Shown piece after piece: positions 14,007-22,649 of a DNA stretch of 64,000 nucleotides; position 1 is the first letter of the stretch, and every line of letters starts with the position of its first letter. The stretch spans positions 22,431 through 86,430 of the forward strand of contig JBJHDM010000008.1 of assembly GCA_050486545.1 (NCBI GenBank), in the 5' to 3' direction. Under the pieces are notes generated by a model. That model worked only from the letters and a program-made list of their open reading frames with translations. It did not search any database and was not told the DNA's origin. Position numbers and translations under genes: made by a program. The DNA comes from DAOMNN01 sp050486545. GTDB taxonomy: Bacteria > Pseudomonadota > Gammaproteobacteria > Burkholderiales > Rhodocyclaceae.

Positions 14007-14510
14007 CTACCGCTCCTGCAACAGCAGCGTGCTGGTGCGCTCGACCCAGTCGCCGTCCATGTCTTCAACGATTTCCTTCAGGGTGATCTCGGTTTCGCTG
14101 ATGTCGGTCACCAGTCCGTGGTCGAGCCCCATGTAGTTGCCAACCCGGACCTGATGAATCGTCCTGTCGACCCGCACCAACGCCTGGACGACATCCTCCT
14201 GCATCAGCACGCCGACCATTGCCACCGACTCGAGCGGGTAGGACTCGAGGGGTTCCCTCTGGCGGGTCAGATCGGGCCCGCCCGACGCGACCCGTGCCTC
14301 GGGCACGATGCGTGAGGCCGCAAAGGGTTCGACGTAGGCGTTCGCATCGTAGCTCACCGCCTCGAACGGCTTGACCTCCGGCAACGGATCGACCCGACCG
14401 GAAAGGCCGCGCTCCTGCTGCGCCATCCAGGCACGGATATCCTCTTCCTCGGCCGAGCAGGCCACGAGTACGAAGGCGCACATCGGAATCAGTAGGCGCT
14501 TCATGTCCAT
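14007..14510 (-). CDS. pilP: Type IV pilus lipoprotein PilP
   Basis: A 167-residue inner-membrane lipoprotein that links the PilNO platform to the PilQ secretin. A short hydrophobic leader ends in the lipobox LVAC, so lipidation is expected on the Cys near residue 18. A flexible acidic region follows, then the conserved beta domain (VRVGNYMGLDHG). The ATG at 14510 overlaps the pilO stop (TGATG). An ATG two codons later, at 14504, has AGG at a better distance and may be the true start. Confidence 0.92.
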   Translation of the reverse strand: MDMKRLLIPMCAFVLVACSAEEEDIRAWMAQQERGLSGRVDPLPEVKPFEAVSYDANAYVEPFAASRIVPEARVASGGPDLTRQREPLESYPLESVAMVGVLMQEDVVQALVRVDRTIHQVRVGNYMGLDHGLVTDISETEITLKEIVEDMDGDWVERTSTLLLQER

Positions 14511-15178
14511 CACCTGCGTCTCTGTTGCTGGGCGGCCTGGGCCCGCTGGCGCTGCTGGGCGAGTTCTTCCTCGTCCAGGTAGCGATACGTGATCGCGCGA
14601 CCGTCGAGCCTCAGGACCTCGCCCTGTTTTTCCAGGGAGATATTGCTCAAGGTCACGATGCGGGGCATCTTGGCCACGTCGCTCGCGAACTGCCCAAGAT
14701 CGTGATACGCGCCCACGACCCGGATCTCGATCGGCATCTCGGCGTAGAAATCGCGGGTCACGTCGGAACCGGGCTTGAACAGCTCGAATTGCAGTCCGCG
14801 GCCCAAGCCCGCCTGGTTGATGTCCGACAGCAACGAGTCCATCTCCGCGCGGTTCGGGAGTTGCTTGAGCAAGGCGCCGAACTGACGGTCCGTCTCGGCA
14901 AGCTGCCGACGGTATTCCTCGAGGTTGACGGCCTGGCGCTTCTTCGAGACCCAGTCCTGCTTGAGTTGAACCTCTTCGGCCTGCCGGCGTTCGAGCAATT
15001 CGACCTGATCACGCCAATGGAACCACCACACCAGCGCCACGGTGACGACCAGCAAGGCGATGAATACCGCAACCCGGGGCGCTGCAGGCCACATCCCGGG
15101 ATCATTGGGATCCAGCCCCCGGAAATCGTCGGCGAGCCGTTGCATGTCGAACTTCCTGGCCTTGTTCTGCCCGATCAT
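14510..15178 (-). CDS. pilO: Type IV pilus inner-membrane platform protein PilO
   Basis: A 222-residue bitopic protein of the pilus alignment complex. One membrane helix sits at about residues 33-52. A coiled coil follows (DQVELLERRQAEEVQLKQ region), then a ferredoxin-like periplasmic domain. It pairs with PilN. The C-terminus is rich in Gln and Arg. Its start overlaps the pilN stop by ATGA. Confidence 0.92.
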   Translation of the reverse strand: MIGQNKARKFDMQRLADDFRGLDPNDPGMWPAAPRVAVFIALLVVTVALVWWFHWRDQVELLERRQAEEVQLKQDWVSKKRQAVNLEEYRRQLAETDRQFGALLKQLPNRAEMDSLLSDINQAGLGRGLQFELFKPGSDVTRDFYAEMPIEIRVVGAYHDLGQFASDVAKMPRIVTLSNISLEKQGEVLRLDGRAITYRYLDEEELAQQRQRAQAAQQQRRR

Positions 15179-15744
15179 CGCCGCTCTCCGCTGTCGTTCT
15201 CCGCAGGACGCACAATGCTGATGTTGAGCGAGAACTGGCTCAAGCGGCGATTATTGACCGTTGCGGAGCGCACCTCGACCAATCCGGGTTGGGCCAGGTA
15301 GGGAGAGTCCTCGAGGCTACGCATCAGGTGTGAAACCCGCGCGTTGGACTGCGCATAGCCGGTCAGCAAGACCCGCGAACCGGACTGGCGAATCGTATTC
15401 AGATGTACCCCTTCGGGCATGCGCCGAGCCAGTTCGTTGAACAGGTGGACCGTCTCCGAGCGGTTGCCCTGCAGCGACTCGATGACCTGCTTGCGCGCAA
15501 GCAAGGCCTCGATCTGGCTGCGCAGGCGCCGGATCTCGGCAATCTCCGTGTCCAGTTTCTTGATCTCGGCCTTGAGGAAGTCGTTCTTGCGCTCCTGGGC
15601 CTCGATGAACTGGGACATGTACGTATGCCCCGCGAAGCCGATCGCCAGACCGAGCACGATCATCAGCACCGACACCACGTAGAACTGTTGCCGGCGTTCA
15701 CGGCGTTTTTGCTCCCGGTGCGGGAGCAGATTGATTCGGATCAT
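15175..15744 (-). CDS. pilN: Type IV pilus inner-membrane platform protein PilN
   Basis: A 189-residue bitopic partner of PilO. The N-terminal cytoplasmic tail is MIRINLLPHRE; the INLLP motif is the PilM-binding peptide of PilN proteins. A membrane helix (about 22-45) and a periplasmic coiled coil follow. The start at 15744 is supported by AGGAG 9 nt upstream and an ATGA overlap with the pilM stop, although the frame stays open ten codons further upstream. Confidence 0.93.
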   Translation of the reverse strand: MIRINLLPHREQKRRERRQQFYVVSVLMIVLGLAIGFAGHTYMSQFIEAQERKNDFLKAEIKKLDTEIAEIRRLRSQIEALLARKQVIESLQGNRSETVHLFNELARRMPEGVHLNTIRQSGSRVLLTGYAQSNARVSHLMRSLEDSPYLAQPGLVEVRSATVNNRRLSQFSLNISIVRPAENDSGERR

Positions 15745-16817
15745 GGATCGAATCTCCTGAGCGCGAGTCCGCATGCGACCATCAGACTGGGCGCATCGGC
15801 GAGCAGATTCTTGGGCCGGACCTTGGACGACAGGGACATCCCGGCAAACGGATTGGCCACGACGGTCTGGACTTGGGTCCGCCCGGCGACGACTTCGACC
15901 AACCCGGGCATGACGGCGCAGCCGCCGGCAAGTACGATGTGATCGACCTCGTTGTACTGCGTGGAGGTGAAGAAAAACTGCAGCGCGCGCGAAATCTCCA
16001 GGGCGAGACTGTCCATGAACGGCCGCATCAGGTCGCGCTCATAGTCATCCGGCAGGCTGCCGGTTTTCTTCGCCGCCTCGGCCTCGTCGGCATTCATGCC
16101 GTACTGGCGCGCGATGTCCTGGGTGAGCTTGGCGCCACCGATCGACTGCTCGCGCGAATAGACCTGCTTGCCGTCGCGCAGCATCGACACGTCCATCGAA
16201 GTGGCCCCGATGTCGACGAGGGCGACGATCTTGCCCTTGGCCCCGTCGGGCAACTGGCAACTGACGAGTTCGAAGGAAGCTTCGGATGCGAACGACTCGA
16301 CATCCATTACAACTGCTTTCAGACCGGCAGCTTCGGCCACTGCTACCCTGTCCTCGACCTTCTCCTTGCGCGATGCGGCAATGAGCACCTCGACGTCATC
16401 GGGATTCCCTGGAGACGGGCCGATGACCTGAAAGTCGAGATTGACTTCGTCTATCGCGAACGGAATGTACTGATTGGCCTCGGACTCGACCTGGAACTCC
16501 ATTTCCTGTTCGCGCAGTCCTGCGGGCAGGATGATCTTCTTGGTGATGACCGCCGAGGCAGGCAGGGCGACGGCCACTTGCTTGATGCCGCTGCCCATGC
16601 GCCGCAACGCACGCCGGACCGCATCGGCAACGCCTTCGAGGTTGGTGATGTTGCCGTCGACCACGGCATCGCGGGGGAGCGGTTCGATCGCGTAGCGCTC
16701 GAACCGGTAGCCCTCCTTCTCGCCGCCGGACAGTTCGACGAGCTTCACCGATGAAGATGAAATATCGAGACCGGCCAACTGACGCGCCCTGGAGCCGAAG
16801 ATTTGGATGTCTTTCAC
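15741..16817 (-). CDS. pilM: Type IV pilus assembly ATPase-like protein PilM
   Basis: A 358-residue actin-like cytoplasmic protein that binds PilN and connects the pilus platform to the motor. The actin/FtsA-type nucleotide fold shows as LDISSSSVKLVEL near the N-terminus, VDIGATSMDVSML in the middle and LAGGCAVMPGL near the C-terminus. The start codon is GTG, with AGGA 8 nt upstream. It is the first gene of the pilMNOPQ-aroKB-dgt operon, with a sigma-70 promoter just before it. Confidence 0.94.
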   Translation of the reverse strand: MKDIQIFGSRARQLAGLDISSSSVKLVELSGGEKEGYRFERYAIEPLPRDAVVDGNITNLEGVADAVRRALRRMGSGIKQVAVALPASAVITKKIILPAGLREQEMEFQVESEANQYIPFAIDEVNLDFQVIGPSPGNPDDVEVLIAASRKEKVEDRVAVAEAAGLKAVVMDVESFASEASFELVSCQLPDGAKGKIVALVDIGATSMDVSMLRDGKQVYSREQSIGGAKLTQDIARQYGMNADEAEAAKKTGSLPDDYERDLMRPFMDSLALEISRALQFFFTSTQYNEVDHIVLAGGCAVMPGLVEVVAGRTQVQTVVANPFAGMSLSSKVRPKNLLADAPSLMVACGLALRRFDP

Positions 16818-16873
16818 GAAGAAAGTCCTTAAATTTCTTTATGTTACGCGCAACACCTAAATGGTTACTTCAG

Positions 16874-16903
16874 ATCCTAGCAACAAACAAGGGAAAGTGT
16901 AAA
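16874..16903 (-). promoter_or_regulatory. Sigma-70 promoter for the pilM operon
   Basis: On the minus strand the -35 is TTTACA (16898-16903), the spacer 18 nt and the -10 TAGGAT (16874-16879). It sits about 57 nt before the pilM GTG, in the 169-nt divergent gap with the PBP1a gene. No Crp or sigma-54 signature was seen here. Confidence 0.5.
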
Positions 16904-16950
16904 GGAAAAATGCTTGACATATTCGACTGGAGCGCGGAATTCCCCCTTCG

Positions 16951-16956
16951 TATAAT
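16951..16956 (+). promoter_or_regulatory. -10 element for the PBP1a gene
   Basis: A perfect TATAAT lies 30 nt before the ATG of the penicillin-binding protein gene. A perfect TTGACA at 16914-16919 is also present, but the spacing of 31 nt is too long for the two to work together. The -35 for this promoter is therefore weak (TGGAGC at 16928-16933). Confidence 0.45.
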
Positions 16957-16986
16957 GTCGTATACGGCACTTTCTCTGGATTCTTG

Positions 16987-19404
16987 ATGCGCTGGATTCT
17001 CTACCCCGTTGCGGCCTTGCTCGTCGCGGCAGTCCTTGCGATCGCAACGCTGGGTACTGCGGTGGCTTTCGCTTGGCCGAAACTCCCCTCCCTGGAAGCT
17101 CTCACGGATTACCGCCCGAGAATCCCGCTTCGAGTATACACGTCAGATGGATATTTGCTGGACGAGTTTGGGGAAGAGCGCCGGGCTCTGGTCGGCATCG
17201 CCGACGTACCCGTCAAGCTCCGGCAGGCCATTCTCGCGGCGGAAGACGAGCGGTTCTACGAGCACCCCGGCGTCGATGTCATCGGCATTGCGCGCGCGGC
17301 CGTCGCGAACTTCGCCTCCGGCGAGCGCGGCCAAGGGGCCTCCACGATCACGATGCAGGTCGCACGCAATTTCTTCCTGTCCCGGGAGAAGACCTACAAC
17401 CGCAAGCTGTACGAGATCCTGCTGTCGATCAAGATCGAACGCAACCTCACGAAGGACCAGATTCTCGAGATCTATATCAACCAGATCTTCCTGGGCCATC
17501 GTGCCTATGGATTTTCCGCAGCGGCACGGACCTATTTCGGCAAACGCCTAGAAGAACTGTCGCTGGCCGAAGCGGCGATGCTGGCCGGCCTGCCCAAGGC
17601 ACCATCGGCCTACAACCCGATCTCCAACCTGCGCCGCGCAACGCTCCGCCAGCAGTACGTGCTGCGCCGGATGCTCGACGCCGGCTTCATCGACACGGCC
17701 GCATTCGAGGCCGCACGCAACGAACCGCTGAAGCTCGCTTCGGCGCGAATGCCGACGCGAACGACGAGCGGCGACTACGTCTCCGAGATGGCGCGACAGA
17801 TCGCCGTGGATCACTTCGGCGAGGACGCCTACCATCTCGGTATCCGCATCATCACCACGATCTCCCGCGAAGAGCAGAACGCCGCCCAACGGGCGCTGCG
17901 CAAGGGCGTCCTCGATTTCGACCGGCGACGCGGCTACCGCGGCCCGGAGGCCTTCGTCGACCTGTCGGGCATCTCGGACGACGACGAGGAGCGCTTGATC
18001 GATCATCTGGCGGACTTTCGCGATCATGACGGACTGCTGGCGGCGATCGTGCTCGAGACTTCGCCCAAGGAGGTCAAGGTCTATCGCGACGGGGAAATCA
18101 TCCGGATCAGCGGCAACGGACTCGCCTTTGCCGCGCCAATGCTGGCCGAGCGCGCCCCGCAGACCCGCCGTATCCGGCGCGGAGCGGTCGTGCGCATCCA
18201 CGACACCGGGGACAAGGGCTGGGAGATCCTCCAGTTGCCCGAAGTCGAAGGCGCACTGATCTCCATCGACGCGAATACCGGTGCGGTGCGGGCGTTGGTC
18301 GGTGGCTTCGACTTCAACCGCAACAAGTTCAACAACGCCACCCAGGCGATCCGCCAACCCGGCTCGAGCTTCAAGCCCTTCATCTACTCGGCCGCAATCG
18401 AGCGCGGATTCTCCCCGGCAAGCTACGTCGAGGACGAACCCCTGTTCTTCCCCGCACAGGTCACCGGCAGCAAGGACTGGGAACCGAAGAACTACGACGG
18501 CAAGTACGAAGGCCTGATGACGGTGCGCGATGCGCTCGTCCGCTCGAAGAACCTGGTCTCGATCCGCATGCTCCAGTCGATCACGCCGGCCTACGCACAG
18601 GACTACATTGGCCGCTTCGGCTTTCCTGCCTCCCGCCATCCGGCCTTCCTGACCATGGCGCTGGGTGCCGGCTCGGCGACCCCGTGGGAGCTCGCGGCCG
18701 GATATGCGGTGTTTGCGAACGGGGGCTTCCGGATCGAGCCCTACATCGTGCGTGAGATCATCGACGGCAACGGTCGCACGGTCGCGAAAGTCGATCCGCC
18801 GGTCGCCGGCACCAGCGCACCACGGGTCATCGACCCGCGCAACGCCTGGCTCATCGATTCGATGCTGCAGGACGCCGTCCAGCGCGGCACCGGACAGCGC
18901 GCGAAGGCACTTGGCCGCAACGACCTCGCCGGCAAGACCGGGACCACCAACGACTATGTGGACGCCTGGTTCGCCGGCTACAACCCCGACATCGTCGCGG
19001 TGAGCTGGATCGGCTATCCGACACCACGCAACCTCGGCCGAGGGGAGACCGGTAGCCGGGCAGCCCTGCCGATCTGGGTCGATTACATGCGCGAAGCGCT
19101 CAAGGACATGCCCGAAAAGCCGCGAACACGCCCGGCCGGGCTGTTGCCGATCCGCCACGAAGGCAGCGAGTACACGGATTATTACTATCAGGAGCACCCG
19201 GCCCCGGAACGCCCGGCACCGCTGCTGCCGGATATTCCGGAGCTGCAGTGGTTCGTGACCGAGCAGACGCCGTGGCGGGGCGAGACACCGGCCATGCCCG
19301 GCGTACCCGGAGCACCGGCTGCGCCGCCCGCGGCATCGGTGCCAGCCGAGCGCAGCACGCCGGCGCCGGTCGAGGAGCGCCAGCTCACGCCGATCCGTCG
19401 CTGA
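16987..19404 (+). CDS. mrcA: Penicillin-binding protein 1A (bifunctional peptidoglycan synthase)
   Basis: An 805-residue class A PBP that polymerises glycan strands and cross-links them in the periplasm. It has one N-terminal membrane helix (about 5-30). The glycosyltransferase domain carries catalytic Glu86 in AAEDERFYEHPG and the GASTITMQ motif. An OB-like insert follows, then the transpeptidase with SxxK at 460-463, SKN in VRSKNLVS and KTGT from 650. The Pro/Ala/Glu-rich tail is probably disordered. TTG at 16984 precedes the chosen ATG. It is divergent from pilM, a classic arrangement in proteobacteria. Confidence 0.95.
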   Translation: MRWILYPVAALLVAAVLAIATLGTAVAFAWPKLPSLEALTDYRPRIPLRVYTSDGYLLDEFGEERRALVGIADVPVKLRQAILAAEDERFYEHPGVDVIGIARAAVANFASGERGQGASTITMQVARNFFLSREKTYNRKLYEILLSIKIERNLTKDQILEIYINQIFLGHRAYGFSAAARTYFGKRLEELSLAEAAMLAGLPKAPSAYNPISNLRRATLRQQYVLRRMLDAGFIDTAAFEAARNEPLKLASARMPTRTTSGDYVSEMARQIAVDHFGEDAYHLGIRIITTISREEQNAAQRALRKGVLDFDRRRGYRGPEAFVDLSGISDDDEERLIDHLADFRDHDGLLAAIVLETSPKEVKVYRDGEIIRISGNGLAFAAPMLAERAPQTRRIRRGAVVRIHDTGDKGWEILQLPEVEGALISIDANTGAVRALVGGFDFNRNKFNNATQAIRQPGSSFKPFIYSAAIERGFSPASYVEDEPLFFPAQVTGSKDWEPKNYDGKYEGLMTVRDALVRSKNLVSIRMLQSITPAYAQDYIGRFGFPASRHPAFLTMALGAGSATPWELAAGYAVFANGGFRIEPYIVREIIDGNGRTVAKVDPPVAGTSAPRVIDPRNAWLIDSMLQDAVQRGTGQRAKALGRNDLAGKTGTTNDYVDAWFAGYNPDIVAVSWIGYPTPRNLGRGETGSRAALPIWVDYMREALKDMPEKPRTRPAGLLPIRHEGSEYTDYYYQEHPAPERPAPLLPDIPELQWFVTEQTPWRGETPAMPGVPGAPAAPPAASVPAERSTPAPVEERQLTPIRR

Positions 19405-19425
19405 GCCGCGACGACAGCACAAGGA

Positions 19426-19749
19426 TCAGGCGGGTGTCACGCTGACGGGATGTCCGGCCTGTTCGCTGACGAGACGGGCCAGCAGCCCATAGAGTTCGGC
19501 GCCGTCACGGGTGGCGATCCATCCCCCTTCGGACGGCTTGAAGTGAAAGCCCCCCGATCGTGCCGCGACCCAGATCTCGCGTGCGGCGCTGTGGCGATTG
19601 ATGATGATCTTGCTGCCGTTCTCGAATTCCACTTCGAGCACACCGCCCGGCTTTGGCTCGATGTCGATCTCGGCCCCGGAGGACTCGAGCGCCGCTTCGA
19701 TGCGCATCAGTTCGGCATCGGCCAGCACGTTGAACTCGGACTCATCCAT
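19426..19749 (-). CDS. cyaY: Frataxin homologue CyaY
   Basis: A 107-residue iron-binding protein that modulates iron-sulfur cluster assembly. The acidic first helix (MDESEFNVLADAELMRIEAAL) supplies the iron-binding face. The beta sheet contains EVEFENGSKIIINRH and the conserved W in EIWVAA. The start at 19749 has GGAG 5 nt upstream; the open frame runs seven codons further. It is divergent from lptM-lysA and tail-to-tail with the PBP gene, a conserved neighbourhood. Confidence 0.93.
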   Translation of the reverse strand: MDESEFNVLADAELMRIEAALESSGAEIDIEPKPGGVLEVEFENGSKIIINRHSAAREIWVAARSGGFHFKPSEGGWIATRDGAELYGLLARLVSEQAGHPVSVTPA

Positions 19750-19796
19750 ACCCGCTCCTTCTGTTAGCATTTCCCATTTCGAACCGCCCGACCATC

Positions 19797-19955
19797 ATGC
19801 GAATCGCACACCTGTTGACCACGCTTGGCTGCGCCCTGCTCCTCACCGGCTGCGGGATCAAGGGTCCGCTCTATCTTCCCGAGATTCCGGAAGCCCCGGC
19901 CAGCCAGTTGTCCGCCTCCGATCATAACAAGACCACCACGAACGACCGAAGATGA
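19797..19955 (+). CDS. lptM: LPS translocon maturation chaperone-type small lipoprotein LptM
   Basis: A 52-residue lipoprotein. A short leader ends in the lipobox LLTGC, so Cys19 is probably lipidated. The family signature CGIKGPLYLP follows directly. LptM (YifL) helps the outer-membrane LPS translocon LptDE mature. Its last codons overlap lysA by ATGA. The same cyaY-lptM-lysA order is widespread in proteobacteria. It is short enough to be missed by length cut-offs. Confidence 0.88.
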   Translation: MRIAHLLTTLGCALLLTGCGIKGPLYLPEIPEAPASQLSASDHNKTTTNDRR

Positions 19956-21220
19956 GCGCAGAATTTCCCAACCCCTTCCTGCACCGCACGCCCAAGGGTC
20001 TCGTGCTCGAGGGGGTTCCGCTTGCCGCGATCGCGGACCGCTTCGGCACGCCGACCTTCGTCTATTCGCACGCCGCGCTCGACGAAGCCTTCGCGGCCTA
20101 CCGAGAGGCGCTGATGGGCGTGCGTGCCCGGATCTTCTATGCGGTCAAGGCCAATTCCAACCTGGGCGTGCTCTCGGCGTTCGCGCGTCTCGGCGCCGGT
20201 TTCGACATCGTCTCGGGAGGCGAGTTGTCGCGCGTGATCGCCGCGGGCGGAGACCCCGGATCCGTCGTGTTCTCGGGCGTCGGCAAGAGCGAGGCCGAGC
20301 TGCACCAGGCCCTGGAAGCCGGGATCCGCTGCTTCAACGTCGAATCCGCCTCGGAGCTGGAGCGTCTCGACGCGGTCGCACGCGCAGCCAGGCGGATCGC
20401 ACCGATCGCACTGCGGGTGAATCCGGACGTCGATCCGAAGACCCACCCCTACATCTCGACCGGCTTGCGCAACAACAAGTTCGGCGTCGCGTTCGACGAG
20501 GCGCCGACGCTGTACCGGCGTGCGGCGGAACGTCCCAACCTGCGCATCACCGGCATCGCCTGCCACATCGGATCGCAACTGCTCGACCCGTCCCCGATGG
20601 CCGAGGCCACGGAGAAGCTCCTCGGACTCGTGGACCGGCTGGCCGGACACGGGATCGTTCTCGACCATATCGATCTGGGCGGCGGACTGGGCATCCGGTA
20701 TCGCGACGAGACCCCCCCGTCGGTCGAGACCTACCTCGCGCCGCTGCTGCGCCTGCTGCAAGGGCGCCGCGAGGAGATCTGCTTCGAACCGGGCCGCTCG
20801 CTGATCGGCAATGCGGGCCTGCTGCTTACCCGCATCGAGTACCTCAAGCCGGGGGCGGAGAAGAACTTCGCGGTCGTCGATGCAGCGATGAACGATCTCG
20901 CCCGGCCGGCGCTGTACGATGCCTGGCACGAAGTCGTCGAGGTCGTCCCGCGCGAGGCCCCTCCACGTTCCTACGAAATCGTCGGACCGATCTGCGAAAG
21001 CGGGGATTTTCTTGCTCGCGACCGCCGCCTCTCGGTGCAACAGGGCGATCTGCTCGCGATCCTCTCGGCCGGGGCCTACGGCATGACCATGAGTTCGAAC
21101 TACAACACGCGCCCACGGGCGGCCGAAGTCATGGTCATGGGCGAGAACACGCATCAGGTTCGCGTACGCGAGCCGATCGACACCCTCTACGCCCTCGAAT
21201 CGCGCCTGCCGGAGGACTAA
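19952..21220 (+). CDS. lysA: Diaminopimelate decarboxylase
   Basis: A 422-residue PLP enzyme that converts meso-diaminopimelate to lysine in the last step of lysine synthesis. The PLP lysine is Lys66 in FYAVKANSN. Other signatures are HIGSQLLD, the phosphate-binding GGGLGIRY region, EPGRSLIGNAG and the active-site Cys in ICESGDFLARDR. Length is typical. The start overlaps lptM. Its TAA shares two bases with the opposing stop codon of rfbD. Confidence 0.96.
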   Translation: MSAEFPNPFLHRTPKGLVLEGVPLAAIADRFGTPTFVYSHAALDEAFAAYREALMGVRARIFYAVKANSNLGVLSAFARLGAGFDIVSGGELSRVIAAGGDPGSVVFSGVGKSEAELHQALEAGIRCFNVESASELERLDAVARAARRIAPIALRVNPDVDPKTHPYISTGLRNNKFGVAFDEAPTLYRRAAERPNLRITGIACHIGSQLLDPSPMAEATEKLLGLVDRLAGHGIVLDHIDLGGGLGIRYRDETPPSVETYLAPLLRLLQGRREEICFEPGRSLIGNAGLLLTRIEYLKPGAEKNFAVVDAAMNDLARPALYDAWHEVVEVVPREAPPRSYEIVGPICESGDFLARDRRLSVQQGDLLAILSAGAYGMTMSSNYNTRPRAAEVMVMGENTHQVRVREPIDTLYALESRLPED

Positions 21221-22107
21221 GCGAGTTCCTCCAGGCAGCGCACCAGCGCCTGCCGCCAATGCGGCAGGCGGATGCCGAAACGCGTTGCCAGCCGTTCGCA
21301 GTCCAGCACCGAATGCGCCGGCCGGGCGGCCGGCGTCGGCCAGGCCGACGACGGGATCGCCTCGACCAAGCGCACGACCGGGGAGAATCCCGGCACGCGG
21401 GCGGCTCCATCGGCGAAAATGGCCTCTGCGAATCCATGCCAGGAGGTCCGCCCGGCCGCGCTCATGTGCAGCGTGGCGGATTCGAAACGTCCCGCCCTGC
21501 GCTCGGCGCAAGCGCCCATGACGACCAGCGCCGTCGCGTCGGCAAGGTTGCGCGCCCAGGTCGGCGCGCCAACCTGGTCCGCGACCACGCGCAAGCACTC
21601 CCGTTCGACGCCCAGTCGCAGCATCGTGCGCAGGAAGTTCTCGCCCCGAGCCGCGTACACCCAGCTCGTGCGCAGGACGAGGTAGTCGCAGCCGGCGGCT
21701 TCGATCGCACGCTCGCCGGCCAGCTTGCTGCGGCCGTAGGCGTTGATCGGGGCCGGGGCATCCTCCTCGGTCCACGGGCGTTCGGATCGCCCGTCGAAGA
21801 CATAGTCGGTCGAGTAGTGGACCAGCAGCGCGCCGGCCTGCCTGGCCACGCGGGCGAAGGCGCCGGGCGCCTCGGCGTTGATCCGCAACGCGAGTGCATC
21901 TTCGGCCTCGGCGCGGTCGACGGCCGTGTAGGCGGCCGCGTTGACGATCACATCCGGCGAGTGGCCGGCCACGATTGCCGCAGCCGACCCGGGCTCGGCA
22001 AGGTCGCATGCGGCACGGTCGAGCGCGACCACCGCTCCGAGCGGCATGAGGCTGCGGACCAGCTCGAAGCCCACCTGCCCGGTCGCGCCGGTGACGACGA
22101 TCTTCAT
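21217..22107 (-). CDS. rfbD: dTDP-4-dehydrorhamnose reductase
   Basis: A 296-residue short-chain dehydrogenase that makes dTDP-L-rhamnose from dTDP-4-keto-rhamnose using NAD(P)H. The nucleotide fold is GATGQVG at the N-terminus; the active site shows STDYVFDG and YGRSKLAGE (the Tyr-x3-Lys pair). The start at 22107 overlaps the rfbC stop as ATGA. It ends the rfbBACD operon, head-on to lysA with overlapping stop codons. Confidence 0.95.
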   Translation of the reverse strand: MKIVVTGATGQVGFELVRSLMPLGAVVALDRAACDLAEPGSAAAIVAGHSPDVIVNAAAYTAVDRAEAEDALALRINAEAPGAFARVARQAGALLVHYSTDYVFDGRSERPWTEEDAPAPINAYGRSKLAGERAIEAAGCDYLVLRTSWVYAARGENFLRTMLRLGVERECLRVVADQVGAPTWARNLADATALVVMGACAERRAGRFESATLHMSAAGRTSWHGFAEAIFADGAARVPGFSPVVRLVEAIPSSAWPTPAARPAHSVLDCERLATRFGIRLPHWRQALVRCLEELA

Positions 22108-22649
22108 GCAAACGTCTCGCATTCGGCCAGCCGGGTGCCTGCACGATCCTTGTCCGACAGCAGCGGTTCGCCCTCGAGCGGCCACTCGATGCCTAAGGCG
22201 GGATCGTCCCAGCGCAGGCAGCGCTCGTGCTCCGGCGCATAGTAGTCGGTCGTCTTGTAGAGGAAATCGGCCGTCTCGCTCAGCACCAGAAACCCGTGGG
22301 CGAAACCCTCCGGAATCCACATCTGGCGGTGATTGTGCTCGCTCAATTCGGCGCCGACCCAGCGACCGAAGGTCGGCGAGGCACGCCTCAGATCCACCGC
22401 GACATCGAACACGCACCCGCGCGCCACACGCACGAGCTTGCCCTGCGCCTGGCGGATCTGGTAGTGCAGCCCCCGCAGCACGCCCCGGCCGGAGCGCGAG
22501 TGGTTGTCCTGCACGAACACGGGCGAAAGCCCGGTCGCTTCATGGAACGCTCGCGCATTGAAGCTCTCGAGGAAGAACCCGCGCGCATCTCCGAAGACCT
22601 TCGGTTCGATCACCTTGACGTCCGGGATCGCGGTCTCGACGAGTTTCAT
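22104..22649 (-). CDS. rfbC: dTDP-4-dehydrorhamnose 3,5-epimerase
   Basis: A 181-residue cupin-fold epimerase, third enzyme of dTDP-L-rhamnose synthesis. Characteristic segments are RGFFLESFN, QDNHSRSGRGVLRGLHYQ (catalytic His in LHYQ), and IPEGFAHGFLVLSE. The ATG at 22649 overlaps the rfbA stop (TGATG) and follows GAGGG at a normal distance. The open frame upstream lies inside rfbA and was not used. Confidence 0.95.
   Translation of the reverse strand: MKLVETAIPDVKVIEPKVFGDARGFFLESFNARAFHEATGLSPVFVQDNHSRSGRGVLRGLHYQIRQAQGKLVRVARGCVFDVAVDLRRASPTFGRWVGAELSEHNHRQMWIPEGFAHGFLVLSETADFLYKTTDYYAPEHERCLRWDDPALGIEWPLEGEPLLSDKDRAGTRLAECETFA

Noticed and set aside
11804..14086. A 760-codon open frame on the plus strand opposite aroK and pilQ
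   Set aside because: Antisense shadow of well-supported genes; no signal, domain or ribosome binding site.
16914..16956. A perfect TTGACA together with a perfect TATAAT before the PBP1a gene
   Set aside because: The spacing is 31 nt instead of about 17, so they cannot form one promoter; only the -10 was kept.
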